Source: Actinomycetota bacterium
GTDB lineage: Bacteria; Actinomycetota; Acidimicrobiia; Acidimicrobiales; AC-14
Direction: 5' to 3'
NCBI GenBank assembly: GCA_005888325.1
Contig: VAWU01000026.1
Coordinates: 51,153 to 97,394 of the forward strand
Length of the DNA: 46,242 nt
The stretch's first letter is position 1. Each line of letters starts with the position of its first letter. Under the pieces are notes generated by a model. That model searched no databases, was not told the origin of the DNA, and worked only from the letters and a program-made list of their open reading frames with translations. This document shows, in pieces, positions 31,738-41,293 of this stretch. The position numbers were made by a program, and so were the translations under genes.

Positions 31738-32982
31738 GTGAGCCTCGTCGTCCAGAAGTTCGGTGGCACGTCCGTCGCCGACCCCGATCGCATCCGCGCC
31801 GTGGCCGAGCACATCGTGCGGACGTCGCACCAGGGTCACGAGGTCGTCGTGGTGGTGAGCGCGATGGGCCGGACCACCGACGACCTGCTGCGGCTCGCGA
31901 CAGAGGTCAGCTCGCAGCCCCCGGGACGCGAGCTCGACATGCTCCTCACGTCCGGTGAGCGGATCTCGATGGCGTTGCTCTGCATGGCGATCGCGGAGCT
32001 GGGCACGCAGGCCGAGTCGCTGACCGGCAGCCAGGCGGGCATCGTCACCGATACCGATCACGGCCGGGCGAAGATCCTCGAGGTGCGCGCCGACCGTGTG
32101 CGCGAGGCGCTCGCGGCGCACCGGGTGCCGGTCGTCGCGGGCTTCCAGGGCGTGTCGACCGCGCGCGATGTCACCACGCTCGGCCGCGGCGGCTCCGACA
32201 CGACGGCAGTGGCCCTGGCCGCGGCACTCGGCGCAGAGGCGTGCGAGATCTACACCGACGTCTCGGGCGTGTTCACGGCCGACCCGCGGATCGTGCCCAC
32301 TGCCCGACGGCTGCCGCGCGTGTCGTTCGAGGAGATGTTGGAGATGGCCGCGACCGGAGGCCGCGTGCTCGCGCTGCGTTCGGTCGAGTTCGCGCGCAAC
32401 CACCACGTGCCGCTGCACGTGCGGTCCAGCTTCACGTGGGAGCCAGGCACGTGGATCACGGAGTTGGGAACGAGGGAGGCAGGCATGGAGCAGGCGATCA
32501 TCTCGGCCGTCACGCACGACACGTCGGAGGCCAAGGTGACCATCAACGGCGTGCCCGACCAACCGGGCATCGCCGCCCGCCTGTTCAGGGCGTTGGCCGA
32601 TCGGTCGATCAACGTTGACATGATCGTGCAGAACGTCTCGGTGGGGGGGCAAGCCGACATCTCGTTCACCGCGCCGAAGGCCGATCTGCCGGTCAGCCTC
32701 GAGGTCACCCGCGCGGTCGCCGACGAGCTCGGTGCGGGCGACGTCACCCATGACGCGGCGATCGCGCGTGTCAGCCTCATCGGCGCGGGAATGAAGACGC
32801 ATCCCGGCGTGGCCGCCACCATGTTCCAGACGCTGGCCGAGAGCGGTGTGAACATCCTGATGATCTCCACCTCGTCGATCCGGATCAGCTGCGTCGTGCG
32901 ATCCGATGCCGTCGAGCAGGCCGTGGCCGCCCTCCACACGCGCTTCGAGCTCGACCAGCCGCCGGCGCAGGGGAGCGCATGA
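31738..32982 (+). CDS. lysC: Aspartate kinase, alpha subunit
   Basis: A 414-residue enzyme phosphorylating aspartate, the first step to lysine, threonine and methionine. The N-terminus [19 protein letters not shown] is the family start; [22 protein letters not shown] and [15 protein letters not shown] are kinase motifs, and two ACT domains follow from about residue 260. GTG 31738 is preferred to GTG 31726 because it gives the canonical N-terminus and lies ten bases after TACCGT (31722-31727). An internal start at residue 250 makes a beta subunit. The DUF4012 gene overlaps its stop. Confidence 0.96.
   Translation: MSLVVQKFGGTSVADPDRIRAVAEHIVRTSHQGHEVVVVVSAMGRTTDDLLRLATEVSSQPPGRELDMLLTSGERISMALLCMAIAELGTQAESLTGSQAGIVTDTDHGRAKILEVRADRVREALAAHRVPVVAGFQGVSTARDVTTLGRGGSDTTAVALAAALGAEACEIYTDVSGVFTADPRIVPTARRLPRVSFEEMLEMAATGGRVLALRSVEFARNHHVPLHVRSSFTWEPGTWITELGTREAGMEQAIISAVTHDTSEAKVTINGVPDQPGIAARLFRALADRSINVDMIVQNVSVGGQADISFTAPKADLPVSLEVTRAVADELGAGDVTHDAAIARVSLIGAGMKTHPGVAATMFQTLAESGVNILMISTSSIRISCVVRSDAVEQAVAALHTRFELDQPPAQGSA
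32485..32982 (+). CDS. lysC: Aspartate kinase beta subunit (internal in-frame start)
   Basis: ATG at 32485 is residue 250 of the alpha frame and is preceded by a strong GAGGGAGG ribosome site. The 165-residue product starts [20 protein letters not shown] and consists of the two ACT domains. In Corynebacterium and Bacillus aspartokinase the beta subunit starts internally in the same way and forms the effector-binding part of an alpha2-beta2 enzyme. Confidence 0.75.
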   Translation: MEQAIISAVTHDTSEAKVTINGVPDQPGIAARLFRALADRSINVDMIVQNVSVGGQADISFTAPKADLPVSLEVTRAVADELGAGDVTHDAAIARVSLIGAGMKTHPGVAATMFQTLAESGVNILMISTSSIRISCVVRSDAVEQAVAALHTRFELDQPPAQGSA

Positions 32983-34730
32983 CGCGAGGCCGCCGTCGCC
33001 CGCTGGGCTGGGCGATCGCGGTGGTGGTGCTGACGTGGATGGCGGTGGCGGCGGTGGAGTTGGTGCTGGCGCGGACCGACGCGACCGCGGGCCGGCGCGC
33101 CGCCGAGCAGGTCAAGAAGATGACGTCACCCGACGACGTCCTCCGCGGCCGTCCGCTCCCGCTCCTGCGTGCGGCCCGCTCCCGCTTCGCCCGGGCGCAC
33201 ACGCACCTGCAGAGCCCGTTCGTCGCACCGGTTCGTCTGCTCCCGGTCGTCGGGCGTCAGGTCCGCGCGGTCGACGCGCTCTCGACTGCGGCGACGAAGG
33301 TGGCGGGCACCGGCATCGAGACGGTCACGAGAACTCGCGCGATCCTCGACGCGCCGCACCGAACCGGTCCCCAGCGGATCGACGTGCTGCGTCGCCTCGC
33401 GGTCGTGGCCGGCAGGGCCGAGCGCGAGCTCGACGGGCTCTCGTTCGGTCCACGGGGCGCGCTCGTCGGGCCGGTGGCGAGCGCGCACGACGAGTTGGCG
33501 AAGCAGGTCGCGCGCACGCGCGGCGGACTGGGGCGGGGTGCGGCGGGTGCGCGCGCCGCGGCCGACCTCCTCGCCGGGCCCCGCCGCTACCTGATCCTCG
33601 CCGCCAACAATGCGGAGATGCGCGCGGGCTCGGGGATGTTCCTCTCGGCCGGCGTGATGACGACGAGCGGGGGCACCATCGACGTCGGCGATCTCACCTC
33701 GACCACCGACCTCGCGCTTCCGCCCGGCGCGGTGTCGCTGTCGGGTGACCTCGCCGACCGTTGGGGCTGGCTGCACCCGTCGCAGGAGTGGCGCAACCTC
33801 GGCGCGTCGCCGCGTTTCGACGTGACCGGCCCGCTCGCGGCGCGCATGTGGGAGGCACGCGGCGGCGGCCCGGTCGACGGTGTGCTGGCGCTCGACGTCG
33901 GCGCGCTGCGCGCCACGCTCGCAGTCATCGGCCCGGTCGACGTGAACGGTCGTCACGTGACCTCGGACAACGTGGTCGAGCTCCTCTTGCATCAGCAGTA
34001 CGTGGAGCACGCCGAGGACCCTGACCAGGCGACGCGGCGGGAGGAGCTGGGCCAGATCGCCCGGGCCGTGGTCGACGCCATCCAGGATCGCCAGTGGAGC
34101 GTCGCCGACATGGCCCGCGAGCTGGGTGCGGCCGTCCGGGGCCGCCACATCCTGGCCTGGTCGAACCGGGCTGACGAGCAGGACGCGTGGCGCTCGGCCG
34201 GGGCCGACGGCGCCGTCCACGCCGACTCCGTGCTCGTCGGCATCCTCAACCGCGGTGGCAACAAGCTCGACCGCTTCCTCCACGTCGACGCCACCCTCGA
34301 TGTGCACGCCGCGGGCCCGGCCGGCCCAGGACGCGCCGGCCCCGGAAGCGCGGCCGTCCTGCGGGTGGCGCTGCGCAACACCGTCCCGCCCGGCGAGCCC
34401 CAGTACGTGGCCGGGCCGGAGGGCGACAGCGGTTTGGTCGAGGGTGAGTACGGCGGCATCGTGGCGGTGACGCTGCCCTGGCCCGCGTCGAAGGTGGGCG
34501 TTCAGGGCTACGAGACGTATGCGGCCGTCGGGCGGGACGGGCCCTCGTACGTGGTCGGCCCCGCGGTGCGGCTGGTGCGCGGCGCGTCGATGACCCTCGA
34601 GTTCCGGTTCACCCTGCCCCCGGGCGTGCGCGCCCTGCGCGTCGAGCCGTCGGCCCGGGTGCCGGCGGTGCCGTGGCGCTTCCGGGGTGACCGCTGGACG
34701 GACGCCGAGGCTCACGACGTAGTGTGGTGA
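32979..34730 (+). CDS. DUF4012 protein, membrane-anchored
   Basis: A 583-residue protein with one N-terminal membrane helix (about 8-30, [22 protein letters not shown]) and a long outside region. [30 protein letters not shown] is the hallmark of DUF4012 domains, which share the NNxEMR pattern; the function of the family is not established, and it often sits in surface or exopolysaccharide regions. The ATG overlaps the lysC stop by four bases, placing a surface protein in the lysC transcript. A promoter and a small LPLTG gene follow. Confidence 0.85.
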   Translation: MTRGRRRPLGWAIAVVVLTWMAVAAVELVLARTDATAGRRAAEQVKKMTSPDDVLRGRPLPLLRAARSRFARAHTHLQSPFVAPVRLLPVVGRQVRAVDALSTAATKVAGTGIETVTRTRAILDAPHRTGPQRIDVLRRLAVVAGRAERELDGLSFGPRGALVGPVASAHDELAKQVARTRGGLGRGAAGARAAADLLAGPRRYLILAANNAEMRAGSGMFLSAGVMTTSGGTIDVGDLTSTTDLALPPGAVSLSGDLADRWGWLHPSQEWRNLGASPRFDVTGPLAARMWEARGGGPVDGVLALDVGALRATLAVIGPVDVNGRHVTSDNVVELLLHQQYVEHAEDPDQATRREELGQIARAVVDAIQDRQWSVADMARELGAAVRGRHILAWSNRADEQDAWRSAGADGAVHADSVLVGILNRGGNKLDRFLHVDATLDVHAAGPAGPGRAGPGSAAVLRVALRNTVPPGEPQYVAGPEGDSGLVEGEYGGIVAVTLPWPASKVGVQGYETYAAVGRDGPSYVVGPAVRLVRGASMTLEFRFTLPPGVRALRVEPSARVPAVPWRFRGDRWTDAEAHDVVW

Positions 34731-34757
34731 TGATCTGCGATTTTGTGGTCGCAGGCC

Positions 34758-34787
34758 TTGTCTATCTCGCTCTCCGTGGGTTATCCT
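34758..34787 (+). promoter_or_regulatory. Promoter of the LPLTG-protein gene
   Basis: TTGTCT at 34758-34763, an 18-bp spacer and TATCCT at 34782-34787. The expected start near 34794 gives a leader of about 60 nt that contains a small hairpin, GACCC-AAGT-GGGTC at 34799-34812. Confidence 0.5.
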
Positions 34788-34854
34788 CTCTCTCCGTCGA
34801 CCCAAGTGGGTCATCCCCCCGGACTGACGAACCTGATTGACGAGAGGCTCAGCA

Positions 34855-35145
34855 ATGACGGGGTACAGACGGATGACCACGACGGTCTTCGCCGGGGCGG
34901 TTCTCGCGCTCGGTCTCGCCACGCCGACCGCGGCGTTCGCGAGCGATTACACGAGCCCGCCGCCGAGCGTCACCCCGCAGGTCCTGGCCAGTCAGTTCGA
35001 GCGCGCGACGGTGGCCGAGCCCAAGGGCGAGACGCTGCCCCTCACCGGCAGCGACGTGGCCGAGATGGCGCTCCTCGGCGCAGGCTCGGTGCTCGTCGGC
35101 GTGGTCGTGGTGCGCCGCGGCCGCCGCGGCACCGCTCCCGCCTGA
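34855..35145 (+). CDS. Small secreted protein with LPLTG-type sorting signal
   Basis: A 96-residue protein. It has a signal peptide (about 1-29, cleavage after AFA), a short Pro/Ser/Thr-rich mature part of about 30 residues, then LPLTG at 61-65, a hydrophobic stretch and RRGRRG at the end. LPxTG-hydrophobic-basic is the sortase signal, so the protein is probably fixed to the cell wall or left as a membrane stub. GAGAGG before the ATG is the ribosome site. No sortase gene lies in the window. Confidence 0.75.
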   Translation: MTGYRRMTTTVFAGAVLALGLATPTAAFASDYTSPPPSVTPQVLASQFERATVAEPKGETLPLTGSDVAEMALLGAGSVLVGVVVVRRGRRGTAPA

Positions 35146-35170
35146 CGCACGCAGCGAGTCGTTGGACTGA

Positions 35171-36525
<1,355 letters not shown>

Positions 36526-36570
36526 CGCGCCAGGTTTCCACTCGGGCGCTCGGGCCGCGATCCTGGGGGC

Positions 36571-37500
36571 ATGATGCGCCTCATCGGAGTTCCCCCCGCT
36601 TCGCCTCCGCGCGTCGAGGGCACCGTGACCCTGCCGGACGGGCGAAGGCTGGGCTTCGCCGAGTTCGGCGATCCCCACGGGCCGCTCGTGCTGTGGTTCC
36701 ACGGCTCGCCCGGCGCGCGTCGCCAGGTCCCGCCCGCGGGCCGTCACGCGGCGGACGAGCTCGGCCTGCGGGTCGTGTGCGTCGAGCGCCCCGGGGTGGG
36801 GGCCTCCATCGATCATGCGTATCGGGACTTGCGCGACTGGGCCGTCGACGTCTCGGTGGTCGCCGACCGTCTCGGTCACGAGCGGTTCCTCGTCGTCGGG
36901 TTGTCGGGCGGCGGTCCCTACGCGCTCGCGTGCGCCCACGAGCTGCCCGACCGCGTCGCGGCCGTCGGGCTCATGGGCTCACTGGTGCCGACCGCGGGTG
37001 ACGAGTCGGCAGCGGGCGGCTTGGTCGCGCTGAGCCGGCCGTTCAATCGCGTCCTAACCGCCCTGCGGCGGCCGCTGGGGCGGGGGCTGTGGGGCTTCGT
37101 GCGCGCCACGAACCCCCTCGCCCATCCGCTCTACCGGGGATTCGCCCGCTTGATGCCCGAAGGCGACCGCCGGGTGCTCGGCGATCCCGCGCTCGAGGCC
37201 ATGTTCGTCGACGACCTCACGCTCGGCGGCCGGCGCCAGTTCCAGGCGATGGTGAACGACTTCGTGCTCATCGGCCGTCCGTGGGGCTTCCGACTGGCCG
37301 ACGTGCGCGTCCCGGTTCGGTGGTGGCACGGCGACTCCGACCCCTTCGTCCCGCTGGAGCAGGCCCAGCGCACCGCCGCGGTCCTCCCCGACTGCGAGCT
37401 CGTCGTCCGCGCGGGGGAGAGCCACCTCGGCGACTTCGCCGCCGCGGACGAGGTGCTGACCACCCTGGCTCGGATCTGGGAGGCTCGGCGCGAACCATGA
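36571..37500 (+). CDS. Alpha/beta hydrolase
   Basis: A 309-residue protein. LWFHGSPGARRQ is the oxyanion region, VGLSGGGPYAL the nucleophile elbow, GDSDPFVP the acid region and GESHLGDF the catalytic His. No signal peptide is present. ATG 36574 is an alternative start. The substrate is unknown. Confidence 0.9.
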   Translation: MMRLIGVPPASPPRVEGTVTLPDGRRLGFAEFGDPHGPLVLWFHGSPGARRQVPPAGRHAADELGLRVVCVERPGVGASIDHAYRDLRDWAVDVSVVADRLGHERFLVVGLSGGGPYALACAHELPDRVAAVGLMGSLVPTAGDESAAGGLVALSRPFNRVLTALRRPLGRGLWGFVRATNPLAHPLYRGFARLMPEGDRRVLGDPALEAMFVDDLTLGGRRQFQAMVNDFVLIGRPWGFRLADVRVPVRWWHGDSDPFVPLEQAQRTAAVLPDCELVVRAGESHLGDFAAADEVLTTLARIWEARREP

Positions 37501-37533
37501 GAGCGTCAACCGTCACCCCCTGAGGCGCCCCTC

Positions 37534-37577
37534 TTGACTTCCTATCGCTGATAGGTATTCTGTCTATCAGTGATAGG
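37534..37577 (+). promoter_or_regulatory. TetR-gene promoter with two tetO-like operators
   Basis: TTGACT at 37534-37539, a 16-bp spacer, TATTCT at 37556-37561 and GTG at 37570. Operator 1 is CCTATC-GCT-GATAGG at 37541-37555, between the -35 and -10 boxes. Operator 2 is CTATC-AGT-GATAG at 37564-37576, over the transcription start and the start codon. Centres are 22 bp apart. The core of operator 2 is identical over 13 bp to that of Tn10 tetO2. Confidence 0.75.
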
Positions 37578-38154
37578 TAAAGTCGCAGAACGACGGGACG
37601 CCAAGCTGGCATCGATCGTCGAAGCCGCCTGGGAGCTGGCCCGCGCCCACGGCATCGGCGGTGTCACGCTCCATGCGCTCGCCCGCGAGCTCGGCATGCG
37701 CCAGCCGTCGCTCTACGCCTACTTCGATTCGAAGAACGCGCTGTTCGACGCGATGTTCGCCGACGGCAACCGCCGGCTGCTCGAGCGACTCGAGGCGCTG
37801 GAGCTGCCACGAAGCCCGCGTGCTGCAGTGAAGGCGTTCATGGGCGCGTTCGTGCAGTTCGCGCTCGAGGACACCGCCCGCTGCCTGTTGCTCTTCCAGC
37901 GCCCGGTTCCGGGGTTCGAGCCGTCCGCGGAGTCGTACGCACGCGCGCAGGCGGTGCTCGACCGCGCGGTCGCGGTGTTGCGGACCGCCGGCGTCGAGCG
38001 CCAAGGCGACGTCGACTGCTTCATCGCCATGATCGCGGGGCTGATCGACGCGCAGATGAGCAACGAGCCTGGCGGCGACCGCTGGATTCGCCATCTCGAC
38101 CGCTTGACCGACATGTACCTCGACGACGCGAAGCGAAGGAGAACGCACCCATGA
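37570..38154 (+). CDS. TetR-family regulator, probably autoregulated
   Basis: A 194-residue protein. The N-terminal helix-turn-helix (about 10-60) has recognition segment MRQPSLYAYF with LARELG before and SKNALFDAMF after. This resembles the Tn10 TetR segment (LAQKLGVEQPTLYWH, KRALLDAL) more closely than most TetR-family proteins do. The C-terminal ligand domain is not recognisable. GTG 37570 sits eight bases after TATTCT, so the mRNA is probably leaderless, and both operators cover the promoter. The next gene overlaps by four bases and is the likely regulated partner. Confidence 0.9.
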   Translation: MIGKVAERRDAKLASIVEAAWELARAHGIGGVTLHALARELGMRQPSLYAYFDSKNALFDAMFADGNRRLLERLEALELPRSPRAAVKAFMGAFVQFALEDTARCLLLFQRPVPGFEPSAESYARAQAVLDRAVAVLRTAGVERQGDVDCFIAMIAGLIDAQMSNEPGGDRWIRHLDRLTDMYLDDAKRRRTHP

Positions 38155-38882
38155 TGCCAACCAGGATCCGACGGCCCGAAGCACGAGTGCTCGCCGAGGA
38201 GGAGTTCCGGCGTTTCGCCGATCTCACGGCCTCGCTCTCCGACGACGAATGGACGCGGCCCACCGATTGCACGGCGTGGGACGTCCGCAAGATGGCGTTG
38301 CACGTGCTCGGCTCGGCCGACGCGCAGGCCTCGTTCCCCCAGTTCCTGCATCAGCTCCGCCGGGGCGTGCCGCTCAACAAGGAGATCGACTCGCACCACT
38401 GGGTCGACGGCATGAACGAGCTGCAGATCCGTGAGCGCTCGAACCTCTCGAACGACGAGATCGTCGCCCAGCTCGCTGTCGTCGGGGCCAAAGCGGTCAA
38501 GGGCCGCTGGGGGACGCCTCCGCCGATGCGCTACCTGCCGATCCCCTTCGGCCCTCCGATCGGATGGACGTCGCTGAAGTACCTGCTCGACGTCGGCTTC
38601 ACCCGCGACGTGTGGGCCCACCGGATCGACATCTGCGTCGCGACCGGCCGCGAGATGCACGCCACCGCCGACCACGACGGCCGCCTCGTCGCCGACATCG
38701 TCGCCGAGTGGGCGGCCCTCCACGGCGAGCCCTTCGAGCTCGTGCTCGACGGCCCCGCGGGCGGCAAGTTCACCCAAGGCACCGACGGCGAGCGGGTCGA
38801 GATCGACGCCTTCGACTTCATCCGCGTCCTTTCCGGTCGCCTGCCCGGCACCGGCGTCCTCAGCCACCCGTTGCCACTCTGA
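38151..38882 (+). CDS. Maleylpyruvate isomerase / DinB-like mycothiol-type protein
   Basis: A 243-residue protein of the mycothiol-dependent maleylpyruvate isomerase (DinB-like) superfamily. The N-terminal half has WTRPTDCTAWDVRKMALHVLGS, in which H51 is the first metal His. A second His region (TRDVWAHRIDI) follows near residue 160 and the C-terminal part resembles the MDMPI C domain. The family uses mycothiol, the actinobacterial thiol, for isomerisation or detoxification. The start overlaps the TetR stop by four bases. Confidence 0.85.
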   Translation: MMPTRIRRPEARVLAEEEFRRFADLTASLSDDEWTRPTDCTAWDVRKMALHVLGSADAQASFPQFLHQLRRGVPLNKEIDSHHWVDGMNELQIRERSNLSNDEIVAQLAVVGAKAVKGRWGTPPPMRYLPIPFGPPIGWTSLKYLLDVGFTRDVWAHRIDICVATGREMHATADHDGRLVADIVAEWAALHGEPFELVLDGPAGGKFTQGTDGERVEIDAFDFIRVLSGRLPGTGVLSHPLPL

Positions 38883-38966
38883 GGGAGAACGTCCGAGACG
38901 TGACCACGACGCTTTCGGCATCCCGGCCTCCTTCTCACTCCCGAGCGGCGCCCGACCACTTCGGTA

Positions 38967-39004
38967 TCCGAGACTCACCTCTCAGCGTTGACGCTGATCT
39001 CGGA
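38967..39004. repeat. Bulged hairpin in a gene-poor stretch
   Basis: Outer arms TCCGAGA (38967-38973) and TCTCGGA (38998-39004) enclose inner arms TCAGCG (38982-38987) and CGCTGA (38992-38997) with a TTGA loop; an 8-nt bulge lies on the left. It lies about 85 bp after the DinB-like gene and could be a terminator or structured RNA. The surrounding 38883-39107 holds no gene I can support. Confidence 0.45.
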
Positions 39005-39107
39005 CCTACAGCCAGCGTGAGCATGCGCCGACGCAACCAGGAGAACGACGAGGCGATCGCCCGCCACCTTTGCGATGAGGAGTCCTTTGCTCGGTTCATC
39101 CTCGGCA

Positions 39108-39542
39108 ATGGAGTTGCAGCCCGCCACTCGGCTTGCGCTCGACCTTGGGCGGCGCCCGACGGGTAGCGCCGTGGCTGCCGCTGCCTGGCGGCTTGCTTTC
39201 GCCCGGGAGTTCGACGCCATGCACGGCGAGGGCGGTGATCACGCGCTGACCTTCTTGTTGGCCATCGTCACTGCTGTAGAACGCCGGATCGCCGACATGC
39301 TCCCGAGCCTGGGCCTCGGCATCGACACCCGCGCTCTGGCGGAGTTGGCCGCGGAGGGGCTGGTGCCCGAGTCGGCGTCCCGGCGGTTGCAGCTCTGCGC
39401 GGAGCTTGGCGTGCACGTGCCGGGTGAGCCGGTGGTGGGAGAGGCGTTGGGACTGATCGCCAGACACGTGGCCGTGACACTCGCCGCCGAACTGCTTCCC
39501 CTCGCGCGTGCCCAATACGGGCCGAGCACGCGCCACGGCTAG
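39108..39542 (+). CDS. Hypothetical helical protein
   Basis: A 144-residue protein from ATG 39108 (ATG 39075 would add 11 residues). It is Ala/Leu-rich and predicted mostly helical, with amphipathic runs such as ALTFLLAIVTAVERRIADML and ALGLIARHVAVTLAAELL; no known motif is seen. The residue mix is protein-like, unlike the opposite-strand frame, which is rich in Arg, His and Gln. No clear ribosome site or -10 box supports the start. After it, 39543-39699 holds nothing I can identify except a CACCTAGGTG palindrome at 39646-39655. Confidence 0.45.
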   Translation: MELQPATRLALDLGRRPTGSAVAAAAWRLAFAREFDAMHGEGGDHALTFLLAIVTAVERRIADMLPSLGLGIDTRALAELAAEGLVPESASRRLQLCAELGVHVPGEPVVGEALGLIARHVAVTLAAELLPLARAQYGPSTRHG

Positions 39543-39699
39543 CTCAGCGGACAAGCATCGTGAACACCCCCGGTCATGTCGGTGGGCACGACCTCGGACA
39601 TGCCGGTACACACGCTGTCCGCGCCGTCCTCTTACCTTCTCCAGCCACCTAGGTGCAGCCATCTAGACACCGCGCCAAGGTGCTTCTGAGCCGCCCCGA

Positions 39700-40383
39700 C
39701 TAGTAGAGCGACGCGACCCCGGCGATGTCGCCGTTGGCAGGCGAGCGCTTGAGCGTCTCGCCGCTGTAGCCGTAGGCGTACATGGTCTCGAAGCGATCAC
39801 CGGCGGGATGGTCAAGTCCGTAGACGTGTCCGGCCTCATGGGTGGCGATGTTCTGGACGTCGTACTTGGCGACGCTTTCGTAGCAGCCGTCGCCTTCGGA
39901 GGCCGCCTGGAACCACGACACTCGGCTGTTGAGGATCATGTCGCTCTCGACCAGCCCGTCGCTCCAGCGCCAGGTATAGGTGATGGCGAGCGAGGACCCC
40001 GAGGTGCGACCGAACATGAGATCGTTCGTGCGGGTGGCGCTGGGCTTGGTGACGGTGCCGTCGCCCACCACCGTGATCCGGGGCACCGCGGTACCCCAGC
40101 CGTCGAAGGACGCCTGGAAGGCAGCGGTGACGTCGCCGAGATAGCCGGGCACCGAGGCCGTGTTCAAGTGGGCCGTGAGCGGCGCGCCGACCGTCCAGCC
40201 CGTGGTGGCGTACTGGCCCGACGCGAGTGCGTCGTTGGCGCAGTTCGCGGTGGCGCCCGCGCGCCCGCCCGCCTTGAAGACGTGGACTTGGATGAGCTTC
40301 GCCCTCGGGGCGGCCTCCGCGGGCGGCGTCAGGCCGAGCCCGACGGTGGTCATCGCCACAACGGTGGCCAGCTTGGCCCACAT
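39700..40383 (-). CDS. Secreted matrixin-like metalloprotease
   Basis: A 227-residue protein. The signal peptide covers about residues 1-25 (cleavage after AEA). HEAGHVYGLDH at 182-192 is the extended zinc motif HExxHxxGxxH of metzincins, with the Met-turn at M201 in FETMYAYG. Two or three Cys may form disulfides. Most matrixins carry a propeptide with a Cys switch; none is evident here. GAGGAG is the ribosome site. The product is likely an extracellular protease. Confidence 0.9.
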   Translation of the reverse strand: MWAKLATVVAMTTVGLGLTPPAEAAPRAKLIQVHVFKAGGRAGATANCANDALASGQYATTGWTVGAPLTAHLNTASVPGYLGDVTAAFQASFDGWGTAVPRITVVGDGTVTKPSATRTNDLMFGRTSGSSLAITYTWRWSDGLVESDMILNSRVSWFQAASEGDGCYESVAKYDVQNIATHEAGHVYGLDHPAGDRFETMYAYGYSGETLKRSPANGDIAGVASLY

Positions 40384-40554
40384 GGCAGTCTCCTCAGTGA
40401 GGTCGAGCGGTCGAGGGTAGGTCCCGGTCGGGTACCGCTGGTCAGTGTGACGCTGCACAAATCCGCCCACAATGGGCCAAAAGTACCAGTGTCGCTAGGA
40501 CGCGCATGCGGCTGGCGGGGACCCGCAAGGGCCGAGGGCGCGGTGACGAACTAG

Positions 40555-40590
40555 CTCTCGAGCGTCCTCTCGAGCGTCCTCTCGAGCGCA
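40555..40590. repeat. Three tandem copies of a 12-bp unit
   Basis: The unit CTCTCGAGCGTC occurs almost three times in a row (the last copy lacks the final two matching bases). Each copy contains CTCGAG. It lies in the 288-bp gene-free stretch between the protease start and the tRNA-Pro gene. Confidence 0.7.
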
Positions 40591-40671
40591 AATATGGTCT
40601 GCGCATGTCGGTCGCGGCGATGCGTCGACGCTGACCGATTGCGAGAGAGCCGCTGACGAGCAGCTTTCGAG

Positions 40672-40746
40672 TCGGGAAGGCGGGATTTGAACCCGCGGCC
40701 TCAGCGTCCCGAACGCTGCGCGCTAACCAAGCTGCGCCACTTCCCG
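40672..40746 (-). tRNA. tRNA-Pro(CGG)
   Basis: A 75-nt tRNA on the minus strand. Acceptor CGGGAAG pairs with CTTCCCG, the T arm is GCGGGTTCAAATCCCGC, and the anticodon loop TTCGGGA gives CGG. CCA is not encoded. Confidence 0.95.
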
Positions 40747-40791
40747 TGAGGTGTCGATCGTATCCGACCGGCTCCTACCGGCTGCCGCCGT

Positions 40792-41220
40792 TCACGGGGC
40801 CGGCGAGGCGACAGGGATGGTCGGAGGCAGGTGGGTGTCGTCGTGGTACGTGTCACCCGCGAGCAGCGCCGACATCGCCTTGCGCAGTCGCAGGGGATCG
40901 AGGGGCTTGACCAACCAGCCGTCGGCCTGCGATCGACGGGCGAGGAACACGTCGGGCCGACGGTCGAGCAGCATCAGCACGGGTACGTGTGGAAGGCGGT
41001 CCATCCCCTCCTCGAGGCGAATGTCGAGGCAGGCGGCCATACCGCCCATGTTGCCGATCTGCAGGTCGATCACGGCCAGATCGGGCACCCGCTCCTCCAC
41101 CGCCGCGAGCAGCTGCTTTCCCGCCTCGAGCTCACGCACCGTGGCATCAGGGTCGGTGATGGCGGAGCGCACCTCGTCACGTACCGAAGCAGCGTCGCTG
41201 ACGATCACGACGTCGGGCAC
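40792..41220 (-). CDS. Single-domain response regulator receiver
   Basis: A 142-residue protein. The phospho-acceptor is D52 (LAVIDLQIGNMGG) and the conserved Lys is K106 (WLVKPLDP). The first acidic pair is reduced to SD at 8-9, and the switch Thr/Ser after the fourth strand is replaced (VLMLLDRR), so phosphorylation may signal in an atypical way. No output domain is present. GTG 41220 lies eight bases after TAGCCT on the minus strand. It is divergent from the STAS gene 73 bp away. Confidence 0.88.
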   Translation of the reverse strand: MPDVVIVSDAASVRDEVRSAITDPDATVRELEAGKQLLAAVEERVPDLAVIDLQIGNMGGMAACLDIRLEEGMDRLPHVPVLMLLDRRPDVFLARRSQADGWLVKPLDPLRLRKAMSALLAGDTYHDDTHLPPTIPVASPAP

Positions 41221-41293
41221 GGCGGCCGAGGCTAGCGTCGACCGGTGACGGGTACCATCCGACGACGTCGCACCCGCGACTCCAGGAGGACAC

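Noticed and set aside
34799-34812. Leader hairpin as a transcription terminator or riboswitch
   Set aside because: A 5-bp stem with a 4-nt loop and no U tract is too small to call; it is kept only as a note in the promoter entry.
33126-34922. A 598-codon open frame on the minus strand opposite DUF4012
   Set aside because: The plus-strand protein has a recognisable domain and coupled start; the antisense product is rich in Arg, His and Val without motifs.
37541-37577. Transposon-borne tetracycline resistance suggested by the tetO-like sites
   Set aside because: No efflux gene, transposase or inverted terminal repeats are nearby; base composition matches the surroundings.
39096-39662. A 188-codon minus-strand frame opposite the hypothetical gene
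   Set aside because: The composition is Arg/His/Gln-rich with no hydrophobic core, as in a shadow frame.
40555-40590. CRISPR-like repeat array
   Set aside because: The units are directly adjacent 12-mers without spacers and no cas gene is present.
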